A DNA stretch of 64,000 nucleotides from Chamaea fasciata. Lineage: Eukaryota; Chordata; Aves; Passeriformes; Sylviidae. This document shows positions 24,891 through 36,059 of this stretch, piece by piece (the stretch's first letter is position 1; every line of letters starts with the position of its first letter). The position numbers were made by a program, and so were the translations under genes. The stretch lies in the NCBI GenBank assembly GCA_029207755.1, contig JARCOQ010000004.1:37597685-37661684 (forward strand). The letters are read 5' to 3'. The notes under the pieces are model-generated. The model was given only the letters and a program-made list of their open reading frames with translations, searched no databases and had not been told where the DNA came from.

Positions 24891-24968
24891 CGGGGGGGGG
24901 GACAAAAACAAAAACAAACCACAAACAAACAAACAAACAAACCAACCCCAAACACACCCCCCCCCCCA
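24891..24968. repeat. Low-complexity G/A-C tract
   Basis: A G run is followed by CAAA-type tetranucleotide repeats and then a run of Cs. Simple sequence with no coding potential. Confidence 0.9.
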
Positions 24969-25924
24969 ACCCAAAAAATGAACCTGCTTTTTAAGTTTTC
25001 TCTATCTGCCTTCTAATAGGTTTCATTTTTTCTCCTCTGCTCACCAGCATGTAATACTCCCTGTTCTGGTTCCTTAGCCCATTTGTCCTTCAGTGCCTAG
25101 ATTGTGTTGTCAAAATCCTTCTCCCTTTTATATTTATGGGTTTTTTTTATTTCTAATTCTTCTGACCTATCTCCTCCATAGAAGGAGTGTCTGCTCATTC
25201 CAAAATTGTTGCTTCTGTCTTAATTTCCTGCGACATTCTCAAAATTTTTTCCATGCCAGCTTCTTTCCTTCAATTGCCACTTACCATGAGTCTAAACACT
25301 TGGTTGATGATTTCATAACTTCTTCCTCTTGTAATTTCCTTTTGGAAATCTATTTTTTCCATAAAACAGTGATGGTTTTCATAAAACAGAATATATTAGA
25401 CATCAGAATGTTGAAAGTACTGGTTTTGTTCACAGTTGAGAAGAGGGTGTGCTTGTGACTGAATAAGCCAGTGGACTCAATGCACGTTTGAATCTTTACC
25501 GTTTATAGCTGCCTATGTTCTTCCAGAAGAACACTTCATATCTCCAAGATAAGTTTATTTTCCCATCAGAAATTCATGTTGCTTCTGGGGATTGGATGGG
25601 TGGCTCCACAACTAAAATTGTATAAACAGGTTCTTCTCACATTAAAAAAAAAACCAAACAAAACAACTCAAAAACACCACCACCACTCCACCACAAAGAA
25701 AACTAAATCAACCAAAACTCCACCTGATTCAAGTCCAAATTATTTCAATTTATGGCCAGACGTTTCATGCTAACCAATTACAGTAATGACTTTGAAATTA
25801 GAAAAATTTCTTTGTGTAGCACCAGAATAACACAAGGCTGGCTTTTTGCAGATTCAAAAAGAATTCAAAGTCAAAGTATCTGATGCACAAAATCCTTGGC
25901 TGTAAACTGGAGAGACATTGATTT
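24969..25924. other. AT-rich sequence without a recognised feature
   Basis: No gene recognised. The frame 25093-25458 (121 codons) is rich in Phe, Leu and Ser, as expected from T-rich DNA. An A/C-rich simple stretch lies at about 25640-25710. Confidence 0.4.
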
Positions 25925-26940
25925 TACAGATGGACCACTCAATGGGCTGTACGGTCACACTCAAAGGAAGCATGGTCAGTGGCTGAATGTCTGGGTGGAG
26001 ACCAGTGAAAAGCAGTATCCCTCAGAGGTCCAGTGCTGTTTAACACCTTTCTTAGAAACTTAAACCATGGGACTGAATATATCCTCCTCAACACGTTTGA
26101 TGGTGACACCAAGCTGTGTGGTGCAGTTGACATGTTGGAGGGAAGGGATGCAATTGGAGGAGGGAGGGACTTTGACAGGCTTGAGATGTGGGCTGATGCA
26201 AGTCTCATGGAATTCAACAAGTCCAAGGGCAAGGTTTTGCACATGGGACAGGGAAATAAATCCCCCCAAAAATATTTGGTGAGCAAAGAATGGATTGAGA
26301 GCAGCCCTGGGGCGAAAGACCAGGGATGCTGGTAGACAAGAAGTGTCCACCATCTCCTGGAAATGTCCATTTGCAGCACAGAAAACCTCAAAAGAAATGT
26401 GGGCAGCAAGTGGAGGGAGGTGATTCTCCACTGCTGCTCAGGTGTCCTGAGACTCCACCTGGAGTGCTGCATCCAGGTCTGGAGTTCTCAGCATGAGAAG
26501 GCCTATTGGAGACAGTCCAGAGGAGCCCATGGAAATAATCAGAAAACTGGAGCATCTCATACAAAGACAGGCTGAGTGAGTTGGGGCTTCTCAGCCTGGA
26601 GACAAGAAGGCTCTAGGGAGTTCTTACAGCAGGTTAGAGAGGCGTATATTACAGCGACATGTAGTGGTGGACAAGATGTAATGGGTTTCAAACTGAAAAA
26701 GAGTAGGTTTAGCTTAGATATCAGGCAGAAATTATTTACTGTGAGGTAGGTGAGGCACTGGTGCCAGTTGCTTAGAGATATTGTGAAAGCCCTATCCCTG
26801 TAAGTGTTCACAGCCATGTTGGATGGGGCTTTAAGCAGCCTGGTCTAGTGGAAAGTACTCCAGACTATGGCAGGGGGGTTGGAACTAGATAATCTCTAAG
26901 GTCCCTTCCACCCCAAATCATCTTGTGATTCCATGATTCC
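25925..26940 (+). mobile_element. CR1 LINE, 5'-truncated 3' quarter
   Basis: Plus-strand CR1 from inside the reverse transcriptase to the 3' end. The frame 26033-26335 begins in the region before the active site. It reads FDGDTKLCG where F/Y-A-D-D-T-K-L-x-G is expected, so one catalytic aspartate is lost. The sequence continues through the C-terminal domain in several frames to the 3' UTR (GGTCCCTTCCACCCCAAATC, 26900-26919). It ends in the degenerate terminal octamers TTGTGATTCCATGATTCC at about 26940. The antisense frames at 25939-26472 and 26060-26431 are shadows. Confidence 0.9.
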
Positions 26941-28859
26941 CAGAGTTTGACTCAAATTAGTGTCTCAGACTGCTTTTGGTATACAAAAATTATGACTGAA
27001 AAGGTCAGGAAGTAGATTGCTGAAAGAGATGGTGGTTGTAGATTATGTAGCTCGTTTAACCTTAATTCACTCACATCCCGTTATGCACAGCTCCCTCCAC
27101 AGAATCAAAAGATATGCAATAGAAAACATCTCTGTTACAATAGCACATATCTGATTTACCAAAATGGTACGATACTGCTGCCTTAGTAAGATGAAAACTT
27201 TTATCTTTTTTAGAGGCATGCCTACTGTAGTCATTTCAATGGAGATGAAATGTCAAACTTCTCAGGAATATCAGTTGTGATATATAGACAAGTAATTGCC
27301 TTGGGAAGCTTTAAAGTAGTGAGCCAATACAGGAGACGGCAGAACTGACTAATGCAGATGCTTATTTGTGGGGAGAAGAGAGAACACAGTCATAGCAGTT
27401 TCTATGAGAAATAGAATAAAACTGTAGCTATTAAAAAACAAAAATCCTTTCACATTTAATCAGAAAGTTCCTTTACACTCATTCTTACAAGATTGGTTGT
27501 ACTTGTAAATGTCTTATCAGTAGCTATGGATTTGTCAGTCCTCATTCTTGCATAGTTCTTTGACCAAGAGAACACAGCTGTGTTACATATGACATGAACC
27601 AGCCTATTACACTTACATAAAACATGGTAAAAATAACATAAATTTAAAATTCAAATTACCCTAAAATATTACCTAAAATAGTTTTTCTGAAATCAAATTT
27701 TAAACATGAATATTTAAAATGTAGAAGATTAGCTGCAAGCCATAAATACATCAAAACCATTTTCCATACAGTGTGAAATAAGCTAAATCTTTATGTTAAA
27801 ATTTGGACTCATGCACTGCAGAACTATCCTATGTGTCCTTAGATTGCTTTAACTTCTCCAATTTGGAGACCTCATGCCAAACAACATGGTAGAAATCGAT
27901 AGTTTTTTGTAAACTGCCCAGTTGATTAACTTTTGTTGACCCTGGATTGAAATGTCTGGCTTGTTTTTTTTTCCTTTTTCCTTCATAATGAATAGTTCTT
28001 CATAAATGAGCATAACAAATGCTAGGATGCAAGTACAAAAGATCATTTGTTCCAAGATTCTCAGATCAGAAGAGCAATGAAGTGGTCTAGACTCTATGAA
28101 AAAAGGTTAATGACCTTTTTGTAACCTCTGACATGTGGTGAAAAAATAAAATAAAAACAAAGCATATGGTGTTGGGGTTTTTTTTTGTTTGTCTGGTTTT
28201 GGTTTAGCTTTTTTTTTTTTGGCATTCTAATTGCATAGGAATTTTAACTGTAAACATTAGACAGTGTTTCATCCTTTTGTTGGTATTTTGTTTGGAGTTG
28301 ACTTCTCACTAAGAAAGTTATGTGGATAAAATATAACTATTACACTGATAAACCTGTGAAATTAAGGGCTTCATAGCACAAAAGCTCCATATTAATATTT
28401 AATCTTATCATTTATGTTTTGTAGAACTTTTTAGTGCTCATAAACCAGTTCTAGTCATGTTCACAGCTAAGTTAAAATAATTTTCTTATGTTCTTCAGCT
28501 TACTGCAATTACAGCTGAATTGAAAATTGGCTCTGAAGAGTACATTCTGAATATTTTTCCACGTAAGTAATACAAATTTATTATCAAAAGGAGTTGAAAC
28601 AAACATGTCTTTTTGAAAATTGTTTTTGTAAATTTTTGAAAGTAATTTTTGGAAATTAATCCTTTTCAAAGGTCCTGAATAGAAGTGGCTAGCATTATGA
28701 GATAAATTAACTTTATCTACCTTTCCTTTAGAGAAGATTTGACTCCTGCAAAATGTCCTTGTCTCAGTTGGCCATGTGGAACTGACTTGAATGTGGACAC
28801 CTTTTGCGTGTAAAGCACATTCTCTTTTGCATATTTTGTTACGAATATTGCTGCTGTTA
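26941..28859. other. AT-rich intergenic sequence
   Basis: No gene recognised. T-rich runs lie at about 28170-28220. Small frames (27849-28055, 28472-28669, both minus) carry no recognisable domain. Confidence 0.45.
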
Positions 28860-29010
28860 CTGTGGAGGTTTTCCCATTACTGTTTATTCTCACTGGATTG
28901 TTATCTCAACCTGTAGTCTCTGTTTCTGTCCCTGTCACCGGAGCAGGGCGGAGGAAAGCGGAGATGCTTATTTGGAGTTTAATTCTTGGCTGTTTTTTTA
29001 AGCCACCACA
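28860..29010 (+). mobile_element. Probable 3' end of an ERV LTR
   Basis: The sequence passes through ACTGTTTATTCTCACTGG, GTTATCTCAACC, a G/C-rich patch (CCGGAGCAGGGCGG) and finally CTTGGCTGTT...AAGCCACCACA, ending at 29010. This succession is characteristic of the R-U5 end of common avian ERVL-type LTRs, which finish with a TTAAACCA-CA-like terminus. The 5' part is not recognisable. Frames at 28804-29044 fall inside it and are not genes. Confidence 0.5.
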
Positions 29011-30239
29011 CACTAACATGACCATCTTTTTCCACCCTCATTAATTTCCATTTAGGATTTTGAAGAATTTTTGTGAACAAGAGATATGCTGTTTATTACT
29101 GCACTTTTATTAGTTTAACTATACCAAATCTAGGTCCCATTTATAGACAGCTTGGTAAAATCCATAGAGTAAACAAAATTTAGAAATATTTCAAACAATT
29201 TCAAACAATTTCAAACAATATTCCAGCTTCAACTGCTGCAAATCAAATCAATCAGATCAGCTGAATCAATAATCAACTTATCTCTCCTGCATAATATTGT
29301 TAAAATAATTGCCAACCAATCACGATAAGGTTGTCGTAGATGTTCTTCAAACTGCTGCCACGAGCTGAAGTTTCGTGTGTAAGATTATATGACAAAAATT
29401 TTCCTAAATTACTAGTTGAGGGAAAATCCTGTTCCTCAAACATGCTTATTTAGTATCCAAAGTATCTAACTGCATGGAGCCAAGTGAGTTTATTTGGGTT
29501 TTATTGTACTAAGAGTAGGTCTTTTATACCATTTTCATATTGACAACATCATTATTCTTCCATTAGTTCAGAGGTAAAAGTGGTCCCATTCACAAAGAGC
29601 TACTTTGAAATATTTATGGAATTAGTCAAGTCTCAGAACTTTCTGCTCAAAATATTTTCCATCAGTTTATGTACACTTTGCTGTTCAACATTATAAACCA
29701 ACAACTTAAAATATCTCAAGGTTTTATTGCATATATTCTGAGGAGTGAAGTCTGAATAGCTTTCTGCAAAAGGTAATATTTTTTACAATTTCCTACTCTG
29801 AAACTTGCAAGTGGTACTCAGTCCAATATTTTTAGCAGAATTGCCAATGTCTAATGACATTCAACAACACCTTCAGAGTAAATATTTAAGTACTTGTTTA
29901 CTTTATGATTGTTAATGTAGTCTCAACTAAAGCTCGGAACTTAAAAAAAAATATTTTGTAAGGCTTTATATGCATGACAGTCATTCTATTATTTGTTTGG
30001 GAGATAGTCTTGATCTTTTAAGAAGTCACTGCACTAGAAGGTTGAATGATTCACACAGTAGGATATCTTCTTTTTTTTTTTTTTTAATTCTGATGACAGT
30101 ATTACACATTACACAGGAAAATTCCCCCTGGTCTTTAATTACCTGCAAAGTAAAATAGGCTGAAAAAATAGGCTGCCCTTGCTCACCCCAGACCAATCAC
30201 AGGACATGTCAGCTTCTGGAGATCATAATGAGTCATCAA
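29011..30239. other. AT-rich sequence with a small tandem repeat
   Basis: No gene recognised. A 10-bp unit TTTCAAACAA is repeated three times at about 29189-29218, and a T run lies at about 30070-30085. Confidence 0.45.
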
Positions 30240-30665
30240 AACCAGCTCTCTAGGTCACCTTTGGGACTGAGAAGTGTAGGGTCATGTTGTTGGATGCAGG
30301 GGAGGAGCCTCCCGGGACTGTACAAGGCTTCCCAGAGGTTACCTGGGGGATACTGGAAACTGGTGGCTGCCACTGGATGCATCCAAGTGTTTGAACTTCA
30401 CTGCTGAAGGGCTCTGCACTGCACATCCGTGCATACATTTTTTCATGAGAGGACTGCTATCCTGGCAGTCCAGAGAGAGGAAGAGGATGATGCTGTCGTT
30501 TGTGCTTGTGGAGGTACACTGCATGTCTGCAATATGTGTGGCTTGACATGTAGATGTGTTCCTGTGGTGTCTGAGCCTTACTACTGGTTGTACAACGTGT
30601 CCTGGAGCTTGTGCCTGTTGGGCTATCATGCTTGGGAGTCTTTAAAAGACACTAGCTTTTGTTAA
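30240..30665. other. Unassigned GC-richer block with a Cys-rich frame
   Basis: This 425-base block is clearly more GC-rich than its AT-rich neighbours. The plus frame 30429-30665 (78 codons) contains CACGG, CNMCG and CRC clusters. The minus frame 30339-30629 (96 codons) overlaps it completely, so at most one could be real. I recognise neither. The sharp composition change suggests an old inserted element rather than a host exon. Confidence 0.3.
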
Positions 30666-32051
30666 AATTTAGTTAAAATTTAATGTTTTTTATTTAAATT
30701 TAAAAACTAGCTGATGTTAAAGTTTATCAAAAAGGTGTGACATTTTCTTACAAATGAGCAACTTTACATTTCAGTCAAAGAAATTAAGAGGGAAAGATGC
30801 AGGAATAAAGCATAACTTTCATGTTATATAGAACTTTCACAGTAATTATTATATGCAATTATTCTAGCATCCCCGTGTGTTCTAATGGCACTCTATTCTT
30901 TTTTCCTTACATTTTCTGCATACCTTCTTTCTCTCCCACCAGAATAAACTGCCATTCATGTACCTTTTTAGCTCACTGATTCTAGGGCAAAATTCAAGAC
31001 TTTGATAAAAAATAGGAGCATATATAAAGACGCATACAACTTCACTGTGACTGGAGTCACCTTCCAAAGTGCCCCATAGCTGATGAGAGTTACAAGGAGT
31101 ATAATGCCAGTTCCCAGTACCTCTACCCTTCGTACAAGTGAGCCTTTGTGGATGATATTTTAATCTAAGAGCAACTTTTTTAAAAAATGCTGTGCAACTA
31201 TTTCTTCTTCTCTGTTTCATGATGTCTCTTTAGCAAAACTTTTGCTCCCATAATACTGCGGCTAACCAGAATCTGACCACCAATTTTCTTTTGGTGATAA
31301 TTTGTGCTGCATCATATGAGTATCCTACCAGTATCTTACAGGCTTCAGAGGGTTTGTAACTACCTTTTCAAACACTTAGTTCAATGAGATGCAAACTCAC
31401 TTTTCTTAAGAAGCAGCTCATTATTCTAATTTCAAAAATATCTTCAAGGAGGTCATCTTAAGTATTTTTTGTTGGTGAACATGCTTCATCTGCTTCAAAT
31501 TATAAAATAATAATAAAAAACCTTGGTAAATAGGATTAAAACAAGCCCATAGATAGAGATAGAGCAGTTTAGTCTCAATTAGCGTAATACAGAAGGAAAA
31601 TCCTGAATAAAAATATTTACTTAAACATCTGTTGTATTTGAATGTCTTAGATGTAAGGCTCATGTCTGACAACCCACAATAAACTGCCAAAATGTAGTCT
31701 TGGAGGAAAATAAAATCTTTCCAAGATCATATTTCATGGGAAGAGGGAGAGTATAAGGAGTCAAAGATAAAGAATTTTGTTGGTATTTCAGATTAAATTT
31801 CATCCACATTTCTACTGATAAAGTAAAAACTAAACATATAATCTCTAATCAAAAATGATACATTATATTATAGTTCCATAATATAAAAATATATATTTTA
31901 TTATTTAAGCAAAACCATATTGACATTATCTATGTAAAATCATAATCAAAATGAAATTTCTTCTGAATAAAATTTTATTCAAAAAATTAAGACAAATCAA
32001 ATACATCTTATTACTTTCAGCAGACGTTTTAGTGAATATAATACAGAAGAG
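30666..32051. other. AT-rich intergenic sequence
   Basis: No gene recognised. The frame 30882-31220 (minus, 112 codons) has no recognisable domain. Confidence 0.45.
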
Positions 32052-32102
32052 ATAATAATAATAATAATAATTATTATTATTATTGTTGTTGTTGTTGTTG
32101 TT
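32052..32102. repeat. (ATA)n-(TTA)n-(GTT)n triplet-repeat tract
   Basis: ATA repeats (32052-32070) are followed at once by the complementary TTA repeats (32071-32084), then by six GTT units (32085-32102). The first two parts can fold back on each other as a hairpin. Confidence 0.95.
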
Positions 32103-33449
32103 TTATTTAATATGCCATTACTTTATCTGCAAAATTTTCTCTGTCAATAATTTTCTTGGAGCCTTGGAAAAGGGAGAGAGGTTGGGCTAGATCATATCAG
32201 GATGTATATTTCAACCTCATTATTCTGTAACAAACAGGATAATGTTGTAGGTAAGTGCAGAGTCTCTGGGAAAAGGATATTGCCTCGTGCATTACTGAGT
32301 CAGAGCAGAATTGGCATTCTTCTTTTGAAATTTTAGTTTCTTCTATGTGTCATATATCAAACCTTGTCATTGTTAAGTTGCTATTTATCTTTCTTCTGTA
32401 GCTCTACAGGTAAGGAAAACCAGCTGCCAGTGTTCATTCTACCACAGTAGACAAAACACAAATAAAAATATTCTTGATCTTACTAGAAGGGGGTTTGTCT
32501 TCATCTGGCTGTTCTTCACCTACTTTCATTTTGGAATTCACTAATGTCAGAAATTTGCTCTGGGATCTTAATTTAATTCTAAATGCTTGTTAAATACTAT
32601 GTTTGCTTTCAAGTTTTACCTAATCAGTGCTATTTCTTAAAATAAAAATAAATAATAAAAAATATTTTTATGATAATTAAGATTTCTCTGATCCTTATTT
32701 ACATATGTAAGAGTTGCCTTTTTTTGCATTGTCTTCCTTTGCATTATGCTGCACCTCCACTTGACAGTTTATCCTTCATTAAGATGGGTATTTGCATTAC
32801 TGGCATATTCATCTAAGGACATTTATAAAGAGAATTTAACAAGCGCAGATTTAGATAGATAATTTTTTGGTTGTTTTGAAATTTAATGTGAATACAGTGG
32901 CCTCTGTCAAACTTTAAATTCAGCCTGTTTTTGAAAAGGTATAATTGTTTGCTAAGAACTGTCATGTCATCCATTAAATATCCCAGGTTTTTAAAAATAT
33001 ATTTTTCTTGATGATCCCCTTTGTATATTTTTAAAAATATTTTTATTGTTTATTATTATTTTATTTATTAATATTAATGACAGGACTTACCTTACCTTCA
33101 CACTTTGTGGAGTGGAAAGTTGTTTAAACATCTAGTGCCCTGAAATGTTTACGAAAGTGAGAAGAAATATTTCTTTCTCCAGACACGTGTGCCTTCTTTT
33201 GCCTTTAGTGAGAAATAAATGTCAGTACTGTCTTGGTGAAATTTCTGATTATAGTCTCGTGTATAAAGTATCCAGAAATATGTCAAAGGTCTCCCACTAC
33301 TTTTAAATGACTGTGTTCTGTCTATGTCCTAGAAGGACTGCAAGACAGCAGAGGATTTACTTAGTTGTTACACTCTATTGGAACACAATATGGATTAATA
33401 GTCAGAGAAAATACCATTTTTGAGGAGGAAACCCTACACAATGCTGTTG
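32103..33449. other. AT-rich intergenic sequence
   Basis: Very AT-rich, with A/T runs such as 32635-32680 and 33030-33080. No gene or mobile element recognised. Confidence 0.45.
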
Positions 33450-33486
33450 ACTTTTATCTTGAATTCTGTGAATTCAAGATAAAAGT
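33450..33486. repeat. Perfect 17-bp inverted repeat (hairpin, 3-base loop)
   Basis: The arm ACTTTTATCTTGAATTC (33450-33466), the loop TGT and the exact reverse complement (33470-33486) form a perfect palindrome. No T run follows on either side, so it is not a terminator-like structure. It lies 170 bases left of the target duplication of the solo LTR. Confidence 0.97.
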
Positions 33487-33655
33487 GAGAGAGGAAGACA
33501 GAAGCTCCATTAGCTTAAATAAGTCACCTTCTGTCCATGAACTGTGCTCCTTAGAAAGACATTTTCTAGCTCAGCCTGGTTTTAAATGTACCAATGGGAT
33601 ACCCCATGCTGGGATACCTCAGTGCTGCTAACTGGCTTACAAGAAACAACACTGT

Positions 33656-34407
33656 AAAACTGTTGGGGGTTAGGTTTGTTCCTTCTTTCTCTAAAGAATT
33701 TTTTCCCCACAAGTTACCAAGGAGACCAAGTGTTGGATACTTGAGAGTACTTAACCGAAACAAAGAGGTGGACAAAGGTGGAAGGGGGAGATAATGCAGG
33801 TAAAAGACAAAGCTTGAGGCAGTTGCGCTGGGAGCTCTTCTTTTTCCGGCGTTCGGCGTTCGGGGAGAGAGAGAAGGGCTGTTGCTGGCTGGAAGAGTTT
33901 CACTGTGGCCAAAGGGATCCAGTCCTGGGAAATCTACTATCACCGGTTCGGCCTGAATCCTGAGTTTTCCCTGCCACCCGCGAGAGCTGGTCCAGGCTCT
34001 GCCTCACCTTCGGCTTCTTCGGTGCTGCTCCTCTTGCTACAGTGTGACCCTGCACCCCCTGCCTGCCGGGACATCCTGCCCCTGCCTGCCGAGACACTCT
34101 GCCAACCCAGCTACCAGCCCAGGACTTTTCTACTGTTTCAGCTTGGTGCTCTGAGGATCCTGCAGGGACACCGAAACCAAACTGCCCTGGGTTTTGTGAA
34201 ACAAAGCCCTCAAGGTTCTTGGTACTGTTGTTGTTTGTTATTAATGCTGTAGTTGTTTGGTGGGGGGGGAGGGGGGGGTTGTGTTTGTTTGCTTTGTATT
34301 ACATACTAGTAAAGGACTGCTATTCCTATTTCCCAAATCTTTGCCAAAGAGCCTCTGATTGTAATTTTACCTGGCAGATACCTGTCTTCCCAAAACAAGA
34401 CAAAAAC
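33656..34407 (+). mobile_element. Solo ERV LTR with 5-bp target duplication
   Basis: The LTR itself is 33661-34402 (742 bp), starting TGTTGGGGGTTAGG and ending AACAAGACA. It is flanked by the perfect duplication AAAAC (33656-33660 and 34403-34407). An AGTAAA polyadenylation-like signal (34308-34313) near the right end suggests plus orientation. No proviral interior is present, so the provirus was lost by LTR-LTR recombination. It belongs to the same family as 39265-39934, but the core at about 33830-34010 differs. The 5-bp duplication and terminus suit an ERVL/ERV3-type element. Frames inside it (33566-33943 minus, 33905-34252 plus) are by-products. Confidence 0.9.
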
Positions 34408-35984
34408 TAAAAAGATTAAGTGCAAAGTTTGATGACCTTTAATTTAGGTTTTGCAATTCAAACTAACTTGACTGCAATAAGACTTGGTGATACTTTTCAG
34501 CTTTCATTCAGTCTCTTCTGACTGTTGTCAACTTATACCTATGTATGATGTAGAAGAGGTCGGCAAGCCTGGAAATATAAAATTTCTATTTATTAAAAAT
34601 TGTTATAGTTTAAAAATATAGTTATGTTAGTGACAAATGGGCTGTCAAAAACATGGAATGTTCTAAAACAGAAAAAACAGTCAACAGAAGAAATAAATCC
34701 GTGAGGAATAGGAATAGGTGAGGAATCTGCTTTTCAATTCTCCAAAATTCCTCTCTTGTTCGGTTTCATTTACAAAAAATACATTATTTTGAACAAGCAT
34801 TCAGTGTCACTGAAGAATTGTTCCAAACTTTCAGCAATACAATTTATCTTGAAGTTAGAGGGTTTTTTGCAATGTAACTTTATCAGAAAATTATGTTGCA
34901 CTAACATAATAATTTGTAGTGATGCAGTATTTGTAATTATAAGATTTTTAAGCAAACAGTAAAAATTCTAATCAAACACAGCATCCACATCCTGTCCATA
35001 GAACAGTTCAAGAGCTTCTTTGGGAATTATGGGTAGATCAGGTTAGTTATGTACTCCACCCAATTAGAGTAAGACTTTCTTCCACACTATGCCCAAGTCA
35101 TCTTCTGTTAAGAGATTATTCCTCTTTTATGCAGCAGCATACATTAAAGATGGAGCAATCCTATGAGTACGTTTAGATGGAGGAGCAGCGGAGTTCTGTG
35201 AAGGCCATAACAATTCCATGAAAGTACCATACCAGTTTGAAATCAGAAACTCCCTGAGCATTAGTATGCAATGCTAGTAAACCCTATACATTGTATTGCT
35301 ATATCTTTTTCTCTATTAAAAAACTCAGTCAAATTATAAGACAAAGTAACCCTAAACCAAAAACATAACACTGAAGAGTTCTTATAGAGTCTTCTCCAAC
35401 ATCTAGGGTTCAATGCAAGTATATATTTGTTGCTCTGGATTTTTTTTTCTCTTCAAAGCCTGCATACTTTACAGGATGGGAGACCCAGTTCTTGTTCTAT
35501 CTATGATTTAAAACTTTCTTATCAGCCTGCTTAGTTTCTTGGATGTCTGTCTGAGGAAATTAATTGCACCCTGTGTCTATGCACAAAAAATGCATCTTTC
35601 TTCAGAAGGCAGAAATGCTAGATATCTATTTTTACCTTATTTCTTAGGGACAAGCAGTACCACTATTACTGTCTTTGAACCACAAGATTTCTCTGTGGTG
35701 TACTTCCAAGCACCTCAGACAGTTATTTGAAGTGTAGGAACAGATTGACTTTTTGGACCCATCATGTCTAAGAAGTGCCCTTTGTGTAAATGTCTGACAG
35801 CCTAATTTTATTCCTGCCTGTAGGGCAGACAACATTATATGATCCTCCACTAACATGGCTGATAAAGGAATTTTACTTGAGAATGATAGTTTGGAAGGGT
35901 TCTCCCCTAAACAAAAAATTTTGCATAATCCCAAGTCTCAATTCATCGGCTATTCTGACAGCAATCATCTGAGTCTGGAATATA
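34408..35984. other. AT-rich intergenic sequence
   Basis: No gene recognised. Frames at 34756-34962 and 35644-35934 have no recognisable domain. Confidence 0.45.
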
Positions 35985-36059
35985 TCACAGAATCACAGAA
36001 TGTGTAGGTTGGAAGAGACCTTCAAGATCATCGAGTCCAACCCAGCCCTAACACCTCAA

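Noticed and set aside
29189..29218. CRISPR-like or satellite array (TTTCAAACAA units)
   Set aside because: Only three directly abutting 10-bp units without spacers; ordinary slippage in AT-rich eukaryotic DNA.
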